NCBI RefSeq assembly: GCF_029227915.1
Contig: NC_079881.1
Span: 13,307,501-13,371,500 of the forward strand
DNA from: Hydractinia symbiolongicarpus
Lineage: Eukaryota > Cnidaria > Hydrozoa > Anthoathecata > Hydractiniidae
Direction of reading: 5' to 3'
DNA: 64,000 bases
Position numbers and translations under genes: made by a program. Under the pieces are notes generated by a model. The model did no database searches. It was not told the DNA's origin and worked only from the letters and a program-made list of their open reading frames with translations. Below are positions 51,401 to 63,315 of this stretch, one piece after another; the first letter of the stretch is position 1, and each line of letters opens with the position of its first letter.

Positions 51401-54400
51401 AATTTCAATGGACTTTGAAGCATTAAGTCGTTTTCCTGACCGCCAGGTTCTCAGAACGCTGCTAATTACGTGTACAGGCATTCCAAGGCTGTAATATGGC
51501 CATTTACGGCCTAATACAGAGACTACACGTAATTTCACGTGGCCAGACAAGTTGCTATCGGTATATTCCTTTTAATCTCAATGGAATTCAAAACATTAAG
51601 TCGTTTTCCTGACCGCCAGGTTCTCAGAACGCTGCTAACTACATGTACAGGCATTCCAAGGCTGTAATATGGCCATTTACAGCGTTATACGGAGTCTACA
51701 CGTAATTCACGTGCTTTCAGGTGCCCAGACAAGTTGCCATCGCTCTATTCCTTTCAATCTCAATGGGCTTCGAAGCATTAAGTCGTTTTCCTGAGCGCCG
51801 GGTTCTCAGAGCGCTGCTAACTGTGTGCACAGGCATTCCAAGGCTGTAATATGGCCATTTACGGCCTTATAAAGAGTCTACACGTAAAGCACGTGATTCC
51901 ACAAGCACAGACAAGTTGCTATCGGTTTCCTTTTAATCTCAATGGACTGCGACGTATTAAGTCGCTTTCCTGAGAGCTAGGCTCTAAAAACGCTGCTAAC
52001 TGTGTGCACAGTCCTTTAAAGCGTGTATTCCTTCCAATCTCAATGGAATTCGAAGCATTAAGTCGATTTCCTGACTGCCAGGTTCTCAGAACGCTGCTAA
52101 CTACGTGTACAGGCCTTCCAAGGCTGTAATATTGCAATTTACGGCCTAATACGGAGTCTACACCTAAATCACGTTTTTTCACGCGGCCAGAAAAGTTGGT
52201 ATCGGTATATTCCTTTTAATCTCAATAGAATTCAAAACATTAAGTCGTTTTCCTGACCGCCAGGTTCTCAGAACGCTGCTAACTACGTGTACAGGCATTC
52301 CAAGGCTGGAATAAGGCCATTTACGACCTTTTAAAGAGTCTACACGTAAAGCACGTGATTCCACAAGCACAGACAAGTTGCTATCGGTATATTCCCTTTA
52401 ATCTCAATGGAATTCGAAGCATTAAGTCGTTTTCCTGACCGCCAGGTTCTCAGAACGCTGCTAACTACGTGTACAGTCCTTCCAAGGCTGTAATATGGAC
52501 ATTTACGACCTTATAAAGAGTCTACACGTAAAGCACGTGATTTCACAAGCACAGACAAGTTGCTATCGCTCTATTCCTTTAAATCTCAATGGACTGCGAC
52601 GTAATAAGTCGCTTTCCTGAGCGCCAGGCTCTAAAAACGCGGTTAACTGTCTGTACATGCCTTTGAAGCATGTAATATTGCCATTCACGGACTGTTAAGG
52701 AGACTACAGGTGAACCACTTGGTTCCACAAGCCCAGATAAGTAGCTATCGCTCTATTCCTTTAAATCTCAATGGACTTCGAAGCATTAAGTCGTTTTCCT
52801 GACCGCCAGGTTCTCGGAACCCTGCTAACTACGTGTACAGGCCTTCCAAGGCTGTAATATGACCATCTACGACCTTATAAAGAGTCTACACGTAAAGCAC
52901 GTGATTCCACAAGCACAGACAAGTTGCTATCGGTATATTCCTTTTAATCTCAATGGACTGCGACGTATTAAGTCGTTTTCCTGACCGCCAGGCTCTAAAA
53001 ACGCTGCTAACTATGTGCACAGGCCTTTAAAACGTGTTATATTGCCATTTACGGACTAATAAGGAGACTACAGGTGAACCACTTGGTACCACCAGCCCAG
53101 ATAAGTGGCCATCGCTCTATTCCTTCCAATCTCAATGGAATTCGAAGCATTAAGTCGATTTCCTGACTGCCAGGTTCTCAGAACGCTGCTAACTACGTGT
53201 ACAGGCCTTCCAAAGTTGTAATATAGCCATTTACGGCCTAAATACGCAGTTTACACGTATATCACGTAATTTCACGCGGCCAGAAAAGTTGGTATCGTGA
53301 TATTCCTTTTAATCTCAATAGAATTTAAAACATTAAGTCGTTTTCCTGACCGCCAGGTTCTCAGAACGATGTTAACTACGTGTACAGGCATTCCAAGGCT
53401 GTAATATGGCCATTTACAGGGTAATACGGAGTCTACACGTAATTCACGTGGTTCCAGGTGCCCAGACAAGTTGCCATCGCTCTATTCCTTTCAATCTCAA
53501 TGGGCTTCGAAGCATTAAGTCGTTTTCTTGATCGCCAGGTTCTTAGAACGCTGCTAACTACTTGTAAGGGGCTTCCAAGGCTGTAATATAGCCATTTACG
53601 GCCTAATACGGAGTCTACACGTAAATCACGTAATTGCACGTGGCCTGACAAGTTGGTATCGGTATATTCCTTTCAATCTCAATGGACTTCAAAGCATTAA
53701 GTCGTTTTCCTGACCGCCAGGTTCTCAGAACGCTGCTAACTACGTGTACAGGCATTCCAAGGCTGTAATAAGGCCATTTACGACCTTTTAAAGAGTCTAC
53801 ACGTAAAGCACGTGATTCCACAAGCACAGACAAGTTGCTATCGGTATATTCCTTTTAATCTCAACGGAATTCGAAGCATTAAGTCGTTATCCTGACCGCC
53901 AGGTTCTCAGAACGCTGCTAACTTTGTGTACAGGCCTTCCAAGGCTGTCATATGCCATTTACGACCTTATAAAGAGTCTACACGTAAAGCACGTGATTCC
54001 ACAAGCACAGACAAGTTGCTATCGGTATATTCCTTTTAATCTCAATGGACTGCGACGTATTAAGTCCTTTTCCTGACCGCCAGGCTCTAAAAACGCTGCT
54101 AACTATGTGCACAGGCCTTTAAAACGTGTTATATTGCCATTTACGGACTAATAAGGAGACTACAGGTGAACCACTTGGTTCCACTAGCCCAGATAAGTGG
54201 CCATCGCTCTATTCCTTCCAATCTCAATGGAATTCGAAGCATTAAGTCGATTTCCTGACTGCCAGGTTCTCAGAACGCTGCTAACTACGTGTACAGGCCT
54301 TCCAAAGTTGTAATATAGCCATTTACGGCCTAAATACGCAGTTCACACGTATATCACGTAATTTCACGCGGCCAGAAAAGTTGGTATCGGTATATTCCTT

Positions 54401-54583
54401 TTAATCTCAATAGAATTCAAAACATTAAGTCGTTTTCCTGACCGCCAGGTTCTCAGAACGCTGTTAACTACGTGTACAGGCATTCCAAGGCTGTAATATG
54501 GCCATTTACGGCCTAATACGGAGTCTACACCTAAATCACGTATTTTCACGCGGCCAGACAAGTTGGTATCGTATATTCCTTTA

Positions 54584-56638
54584 AATCGCAATGGACTTCG
54601 AAGCATTAGGTCGTTTTCCTGACCGCCAGGTTCTCGGAACCCTGCTAACAACGTGTACAGGCCTTCCAAGGCTGTAATATGGACATTTACGACCTTATAA
54701 AGAGTCTACACGTAAAGCACGTGATTTCACAAGCACAGACAAGTTGCTATCGGTATATTCCTTTTAATCTCAATGGACTGCGACGTATTAAGTCGTTTTC
54801 CTGAGCGCCAGGCTCTAAAAACGCTGCTAACTGTGTGCACAGGCCTTTAAAGCGTGTAATGTGGCCATTTACGGACTAATACGGAGACTACAGGTGAACC
54901 ACTTGTTTCCACGAGCCCATATAAGTGGCCATCGCTCTATTCCTTTCAATCTCCATGAAATTCGAAGCATTAAGTCGTTTTCCTGACCGCCAGGTTCTCA
55001 GAACGCTGCTAACTTTGTGTACAGGCCTTCCAAGGCTGTCATATGCCATTTACGGCGTAATACGGAGTCTACACGTAGATCACGTAATTTCACGTGGCCA
55101 GACAAGTTGGTATCGGTATATTCCTTTTAATCTCAATGGACTTCGAAGCAATAAGTCGTTTTCCTGACCGCCAGGTTCTCAGAACGCTGCTAACTACGTG
55201 TACAGGCATTCCAAGGCTGTAATAAGGCCATTTACGACCTTATAAAGAGTCTACACGTAAAGCACGTGATTCCACAAGCACAGACAAGTTGCTATCGGTA
55301 TATTCCTTTTAATCTCAATGGAATTCGAAGCATTAAGTCGTTTTTCTGACCGCCAAGTTCTTAGAACGCTGCTAACTACGTGTACAGGCCTTCCAAGGCT
55401 GTCATATGCCATTTACGGCGTAATACGGAGTCTACACGTAAATCACGTAATTTCACGTGGCCAGACAAGTTGGTATCGGTATATTCCTTTTAATCTCAAT
55501 GGACTTCGAAGCATTAAGTCGTTTTCCTGACCGCCAGGTTCTCAGAACGCTGCTAACTTCGTGTACAGGTCTTCCAAGGCTGTAATATGGCCATTTTTGA
55601 CCTTATAAAGAGTCTACACGTAAAGCACGTGATTCCACAAGACCAGACAAATTGCTATCGGTATATTCCTTATAATCTCTATGGACTGCGACGTATTAAG
55701 TCGTTTTCCTGAACGCCAGGCTCTAAAAACGCTGCTAACTGTGTGCACAGGCCTTTAAAAAATGTAATATGGCCATTTACGGACTAATAAGGATACTACA
55801 CGTAAACCACTTGGTTCCACAAGCCCAGAAAAGTAGCTATCGCTCTATTCCTTTTAATTTCAATGGACTTCGATGCATTAAGTCGTTTTCCTGACCGCCT
55901 GGTTCTCAGAACGCTGCTAACTACGTGTACAGGCCTTCCAAAGCTGTGATATAGCCATTTACGGCCTAATACGGAGTCTACACGTATATCACGTAATTTC
56001 ACGCAGCCAGACAAGTTGGTATCAGTATATTCCTTTAAATCGCAATGGACTTCGAAGCATTAAGTCGTTTTCCTGACCGCCAGGTTCTCGGAACCCTGCT
56101 AACAACGTGTACAGGCCTTCCAAGGCTGTAATATGGCCATTTACGACCTTATAAAGAGTCTACACGTAAAGCACGTGATTCCACAAGCACAGACAAGTTG
56201 CTATCGGTATATTCCTTTTAATCTCAATGGACTGCGACGTATTAAGTCGTTTTCCTGAGCGCCAGGCTCTAAAAACGCTGCTAACTGTGTGCACAGGCCT
56301 TTAAAGCGTGTAATATGGCCATTTACGGACTAATAAGGAGACTACAGGTGAACCACTTGTTTCCACGAGCCCATATAAGTGGCCATCGCTCTATTCCTTT
56401 CAATCTCCATGAAATTCGAAGCATTAAGTCGTTTTCCTGACCGCCAGGTTCTCAGAACGCTGCTAACTTTGTGTACAGGCCTTCCAAGGCTGTCATATGC
56501 CATTTACGGCGTAATACGGAGTCTACACGTAAATCACGTAATTTCACGTGGCCAGACAAGTTGGTATCGGTATATTCCTTTTAATCTCAATGGACTTCGA
56601 AGCATTAAGTCGTTTTCCTGACCGCCAAGTTCTCAGAA
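54584..56638. repeat. 1,454-bp offset duplication (54584-55184 and 56038-56638)
   Basis: Both segments start with taaatcgcaatggacttcg and share the rare ccatgaaattcgaagc and gtcatatgccatttacgg variants. The offset is eight monomers less two bases. The same ordered set appears again at about 61480-62270 (offset 5,459 from the second segment), so this is a favoured multi-monomer module. Confidence 0.78.
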
Positions 56639-57344
56639 CGCTGCTAACGTCGTGTACAGGTCTTCCAAGGCTGTAATATGGCCATTTACGACCTTATAAA
56701 GAGTCTACACGTAAAGCACGTCATTCCACAAGCACAGACAAGTTGCTATCGGTATATTCCTTTTAATCTCAATGGACTGCGACGTATTATGTCGCTTTCC
56801 TGAGCGCCAGGTTCTAAAAACGCTGCTAACTGTGTGCACAGGCCTTTAAAGCGTGCAATATGGCCATTTACGGACTAATAAGAAGACTACACGTGAACCA
56901 CTTGGTTCCACGAGCCCAAATAAGTGGCCATCGCTCTATTTCTTTCAATCTCAATTGGCTTTGAAGCATTAAGTCGTTTTTCTGACCGCCAGATTCTGAG
57001 AACGCTGCTAACTACGTGTACAGGCATTCCAAGGCTGTAATATGGCCATTCACGCCGTAATACGGAGTCTACACGTAATTCACGTGGTTTCAGGAGCCCA
57101 GACAAGTAGCCATCGCTCTATTCCTTTCAATCTCAATGGGCTTCGAAGCATTAAGTCGTTTTGCTGACCGCCATGTTCTCAGAACGCTGCTAACTACGTG
57201 TACAGGCCTTCCAAGGCTGTAATATAGCCAATTACGGCTTAATACGGAGTCTACACGTAAATCAAGTAATTTCACGTGGCCAGACAAGTTGGTATCGGTA
57301 TAATCCTTTTAATCTCAATGGACTTCGAAGCATTAAGTCGTTTT

Positions 57345-60300
57345 CCTGAGCGCCAGGCTCTAAAAACGCTGCTAACTATGTGCACAGGCCTTTAAAGCAT
57401 GTAATATGGCCATTTACGGACTAATAAGGAGACTACACGTAAACCACTTGGTTCCACGAGCCCAGAAAAGTAGCTATCGCTCTATTCCTTTCAATTTCAA
57501 TGGACTTCGATGCATTAAGTCGTTTTCCTGACCGCCTGGTTCTCAGAACGCTGCTAACTACGTGTACGGGCCTTCCAAAGCTGTGATATAGCCATTTACG
57601 GTCTAATACGGAGTCTACACGTATATCACGTAATTTCACGCAGCCAGACAAGTTGGTATCAGTATATTCCTTTTAATCTCAATGGAATTCAAAGCATTAA
57701 GTCGTTTTCCTGACCGCCAGGTTCTTAGAACGCTGCTAACTACGTGTACAGGCCTTCCAAGGCTGTAATATTGCCATTTACGGCCTAATACGGAGTCTAC
57801 ACCTAAATCACGTATTTTCACGCGGCCAGACAAGTTGGTATCGGTATATTCCTTTAAATCTCAACGGACTTCAAAGCATTAAGTCGTTTTCCTGACCGCC
57901 AGGTTCTCGGAACCCTGCTAACTACGTGTACAGGCCTTCCAAGGCTGTAATATGGCCATCTACGACCTTATAAAGAGTCTACACGTAAAGCACGTGATTC
58001 CACAAGCACAGACAAGTTGCTATCGGTATATTCCTTTTAATCTCAATGGACTGCGACGTATTAAGTCGTTTTCCTGACCGCCAGGCTCTAAAAACGCTGC
58101 TAACTATGTGCACAGGCCTTTAAAACGTGTAATATGGCCATTTACGGACTAATAAGGAGACTACAGGTGAACAACTTGGTTCCACGAGCCCAGATAAGTG
58201 GCCATGGCTCTATTCCTTCCAATCTCAATGGAATTCGAAGCATTAAGTCGATTTCCTGACTGCCAGGTTCTCAGAACGCTGCTAACTACGTGTACAGGCC
58301 TTCCAAAGCTGTAATATAGCCATTTACGGCCTAATACGGAGTTTACACGTATATCACGTAATTTCACGCGGCCAGACAAGTTGGTATCGGTATATTCCTT
58401 TTAATCTCAATAGAATTCAAAACATTAAGTCGTTTTCCTGACCGCCAGATTCTCAAAACGCTGTTAACTACGTGTACAGGCATTCCAAGGCTGTAATATG
58501 GCCATTTACAGGGTAATACGGAGTCTACACGTAATTCACCTGGTTCCAGGTGCCCAGACAAGTTGCCATCGCTCTATTCCTTTCAATCTCAATGGGCTTC
58601 GAAGCATTAAGTCGTTTTCTTGATCGCCAGGTTCTTAGAACGCTGCTAACTACGTGTACAGGCATTCCAAGGCTGTAATAAGGCCATTTACGACCTTATA
58701 AAGAGTCTACACGTAAAGCACGTGATTCCACAAGCACAGACAAGTTGCTATCGGTATATTCCTTTCAATCTCAATGGAATTCGAAGCATTAAGTCGTTTT
58801 CCTGACCGCCAAGTTCTTAGAACGCTGCTAACTACGTGTACAGGCCTTCCAAGGCTGTAATATTGCCATTTACGGCCTAATACGGAGTCTACACCTAAAT
58901 CACGTATTTTCACGCGGCCAGACAAGTTGATATCGGTAAATTCCTTTAAATCGCAATGGACTTCGAAGCATTAAGTCGTTTTCCTGACCGCCAGGCTCTC
59001 GGAACCCTGCTAACAACGTGTACAGGCCTTCCAAGGCTGTAATATGGCCATTTACGACCTTATAAAGAGTCTACACGTAAAGCACGTGATTTCACAAGCA
59101 CAGACAAGTTGCTATCGGTATATTCCTTTTAATCTCAATGGACTGCGACGTATTAAGTCGTTTTCCTGATCGCCAGGCTCTAAAAACGCTGCTAACTGTG
59201 TGCACAGGCCTTTAAAGCGTGTAATATGGTCATTTACGGACTAATAAGGAGACTACAGGTGAACCACTTGTTTCCACGAGCCCATATAAGTGGCCATCGC
59301 TCTATTCCTTTCAATCTCCATGAAATTCGAAGCATTAAGTCGCTTTCCTGACCGCTAGATTCTGAGAACGCTGCTAACTACGTGTACAGGCCTTCCAAGG
59401 CTGTAATAAAGCCAATTACGGCCTAATACGGAGTCTACACGTAAATCACGTAATTTCACGTGGCCAGACAAGTTGGTATCGGTATATTCTTTTTAATCTC
59501 ATTGGATTTCGAAGCATTAAGTCGTTTTCCTGAGCGCCAGGCTCTAAAAACGCTGCTAACTACGTGTACAGGCATTCCAAGGCTGTAATAAAGCCAATTA
59601 CGGCCTAATACGGTGTCTACACGTAATTCATGTGGTTCCAGGTGCCCAGACAAGTTGCCATCGCTCTATTCCTTTCAATCTCAATGGGCTTCGAAGCATT
59701 AAGTCGTTTTTCTGACCGCCATGTTCTCAGAACGCTGCTAACTACGTGTACAGGCATTGCAAGGCTGTGATATAGCCATTTACGGTCTAATACGGAGTTT
59801 ACACGTATATCACGTAATTTCACGCGGCCAGACAAGTTGGTATCGGTATATTCCTTTTAATCTCAATGGACTGCGCCGTATTAAGTCGCTTTCCTGAGCG
59901 CCAGGCTCTAAAAACGCTGCTAACTGTGTGCGCAGGCCTTTAAAGCATGTAATATGGCCATTTACGGACTAATATGGACACTACACGTAAACCACTTGGT
60001 TCCACGAGCCCAGAAAAGTAGCTATCGCTCTATTCCTTTCAATTTCAATGGACTTCGATGTATTAAGTCGTTTTCCTGACCGCCAGGTTCTCAGAACGCT
60101 GTTAACTACGTGTACAGGCATTCCAAGGCTGTAATATGGCCATTTACAGGGTAATACGGAGTCTACACGTAATTCATGTGGTTCCAGGTGGCCAAACAAG
60201 TTGCCATCGCTCTATTCCTTTCAATCTCAATGGGCTTCGAAGCATTAAGTCGTTTTCTTGATCGCCAGGTTCTTAGAATTCTGCTAACTACGTGTACAGG

Positions 60301-61239
60301 CATTGCAAGGCTGTAATATGGCCATTTACGGCATAATACGGAGTCAACACGTAAATCATGTAATTTCACGGGGCCAGACAAGTTGCTATCGGTATATTCG
60401 TTTTAATCTCAACGGACTGCGACGTATTAAGTCGCTTTCCTGAGCGCCAGGCTCTAAAAACGCTGCTAACTGTGTGCACAGGCCTTTAAAGCATGTAATA
60501 TGGCCATTTACGGACTAATAAGGAGACTACACGTAAACCACTTGGTTCCACGAGCCCAGAAAAGTAGCTATCGCTCTATTCCTTTCAATTTCAATGGACT
60601 TCGATGCATTAAGTCGTTTTCCTGACCGCCTGGTTCTCAGAACGCTGCTAACTACGTGTACGGGCCTTCCAAAGCTGTGATAAAGCCATTTACGGTTTAA
60701 TACGGAGTCTACACGTATATCACGTAATTTCACGCAGCCAGACAAGTTGGTATCAGTATATTCCTTTTAATCTCAATGGAATTCAAAGCATTAAGTCGTT
60801 TTCCTGACCGCCAGGTTCTTAGAACGCTGCTAACTACGTGTACAGGCCTTCCAAGGCTGTAATATTGCCATTTACGGCCTAATACGGAGTCTACACCTAA
60901 ATCACGTATTTTCACGCGGCCAGACAAGTTGGTATCGGTATATTCCTTTAAATCTCAACGGACTTCAAAGCATTAAGTCGTTTTCCTGACCGCCAGGTTC
61001 TCGGAACCCTGCTAACTACGTGTACAGGCCTTCCAAGGCTGTAATATGGCCATCTACGACCTTATAAAGAGTCTACACGTAAAGCACGTGATTCCACAAG
61101 CACAGACAAGTTGCTATCGGTATATTCCTTTTAATCTCAATGGACTGCGACGTATTAAGTCGTTTTCCTGACCGCCAGGCTCTAAAAACGCTGCTAACTA
61201 TGTGCACAGGCCTTTAGAACGTGTAATATGGCCATTTAC
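57345..61239. repeat. 3,094-bp (17-monomer) duplication: 57345-58145 and 60439-61239
   Basis: The two segments are offset by exactly 17 x 182 and share cacgcagccagacaag, cctaaatcacgtattttcac and caacggacttcaaagc variants. At 58146/61240 the second copy jumps to sequence matching 58693 onward (offset 2,548, 14 monomers). Three monomers (58146-58692) are therefore missing from it. The match then continues to about 59342/61890. Confidence 0.85.
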
Positions 61240-63284
61240 GACCTTATAAAGAGTCTACACGTAAAGCACGTGATTCCACAAGCACAGACAAGTTGCTATC
61301 GGTATATTCCTTTTAATCTCAATGTAATTCGAAGCATTAAGTCGTTTTCCTGACCGCCAAGTTCTTAGAACGCTGCTAACTACGTGTACAGGCCTTCCAA
61401 GGCTGTAATATTGCCATTTACGGCCTAATACGAAGTCTACACCTAAATCACGTATTTTCACGCGGCCAGACAAGTTGGTATCGGTAAATTCCTTTAAATC
61501 GCAATGGACTTCGAAGCATTAAGTCGTTTTCCTGACCGCCAGGTTCTCGGAACCCTGCTAACAACGTGTACAGGCCTTCCAAGGCTGTAATATGGCCATT
61601 TACGACCTTATAAAGAGTCTACACGTAAAGCACGTGATTTCACCAGCACAGACAAGTTGCTATCGGTATATTCCTTTTAATCTCAATGGACTGCGACGTA
61701 TTAAGTCGTTTTCCTGAGCGCCAGGCTCTAAAAACGCTGCTAACTGTGTGCACAGGCCTTTAAAGCGTGTAATATGGCCATTTACGGACTAATAAGGAGA
61801 CTACAGGTGAACCACTTGTTTCCACGAGCCCATATAAGTGGCCATCGCTCTATTCCTTTCAATCTCCATGAAATTCGAAGCATTAAGTCGTTTTCCTGAC
61901 CGCCAGGTTCTCAGAACGCTGCTAACTTTGTGTACAGGCCTTCCAAGGCTGTCATATGCCATTTACGGCGTAATACGGAGTCTACACGTAAATCACGTAA
62001 TTTCACGTGGCCAGACAAGTTGGTATCGGTATATTCCTTTTAATCTCAATGGACTTCGAAGCATTAAGTCGTTTTCCTGACCGCCAGGTTCTCAGAACGC
62101 TGCTAACTTCGTGTACAGGCCTTCCAAGGCTGTAATATGGCCATTTACAACCTTATAAAGAGTCTACACGTAAAGCACGTGATTCCACAAGCCCAGACAA
62201 ATTGCTATCGGTATATTCCTTATAATCTCAATGGACTGCGACGTATTAAGTCGCTTTCCTGACCGCTAGATTCTGAGAACGCTGCTAACTACGTGTACAG
62301 GCATTCCAAGGCTGTAATATGGCCATTCACGCCGTAATACGGAGAGTACACGTAATTCACGTGGTTCCAGGAGCCCAGACAAGTAGCCATCGCTCTATTC
62401 CTTCCAATCTCAATGGAATTCAAAGCATTAAGTCGTTCTTCTGACCGCCATGTTCTCAGAACGCTGCTAACTACGTGTACAGGCCTTCCAAGGCTGTAAT
62501 ATGGCCATTTACGGCGTAATACGGAGTCTACACGTAAATCACGTAATTTCACGTGGCCAGACAAGTTGGTATCGGTATATTCCTTTTAATCTCAATGGAT
62601 TTCGAAGCATTAAGTCGTTTTCCTGAGCGCCAGGCTCTAAAAACGCTGCTAACTACGTGTACAGGCATTCCAAGGCTGTAATAAAGCCAATTACTGCTTA
62701 ATACGGAGTGTACACGTAATTCATGTGGTTCCAGGTGCCCAGACAAGTTGCCATCGCTCTATTCCTTTCAATCGCAATGGACTTCGAAGCATTAAGTCGT
62801 TTTCCTGACCGCCAGGTTCTTGGAACCCTGCTAACAACGTGTACAGGCCTTCCAAGGCTGTAATATGGCCATTTACGACCTTATAAAGAGTCTACACGTA
62901 AAGCACGTGATTTCACAAGCACAGACAAGTTGCTATCGGTATATTCCTTTCAATTTCAATGGACTTCGAAGCATTAAGTCGCTTTTTTGACCGCCAGGTT
63001 CTCAGAACGCTGCTAACTACGTGTACAGGCATTCCAAGGTTGCAATATGGCCATTTTCGCCGTTATACGGAGTCTACACGTAATTCACGTGTTTCCAGGC
63101 GCCCAGACAAGTGGCCATCTCTTTATTCCTTCCAATCTCAAGAGACTTCGAATAACTAAGTCGTTTTTTTGACCCCCAGGCTCTCGGAACCCTGCTAACT
63201 ACGTGCACAGTCCTTCCAAGGCTGTAATATGGCCATTTACGACCTTATAAAGAGTCTACACGTAAAGCACGTGATTCCACAAGC

Positions 63285-63315
63285 ACAGACAAGTTGCTAA
63301 TAAGGAGACTACAGG
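63285..63315 (+). repeat. Truncated join leaving a monomer fragment
   Basis: The sequence cagacaagttgct runs directly into aataaggagactacagg. It skips from the right side of one monomer to the middle of the next, a loss of about 129 bases. Landmarks at 63144 and 63379 are 235 apart. The word gctaataa is compatible with both sides, so the break may lie in a few bases of chance identity. Confidence 0.78.

Larger units (their letters stand above)
41013..53603 (+). repeat. 6,569-bp tandem duplication, two copies
   Basis: Copy one is 41013-47581 and copy two 47582-53603. Landmarks keep an offset of 6,569 from about 41013 to 45.5 kb, for example the 140-bp monomer at 42184 and 48753 and the shortened monomers at 44507 and 51076. 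Copy two then lacks one monomer near 52448 and two monomers near 52718. One further base is lost in a replaced patch near 52115-52190, so its total length is 6,022. Copy one ends with ggcctaatacggag then tcaacacg, and copy two ends at the same place with tctacacg. Confidence 0.9.
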
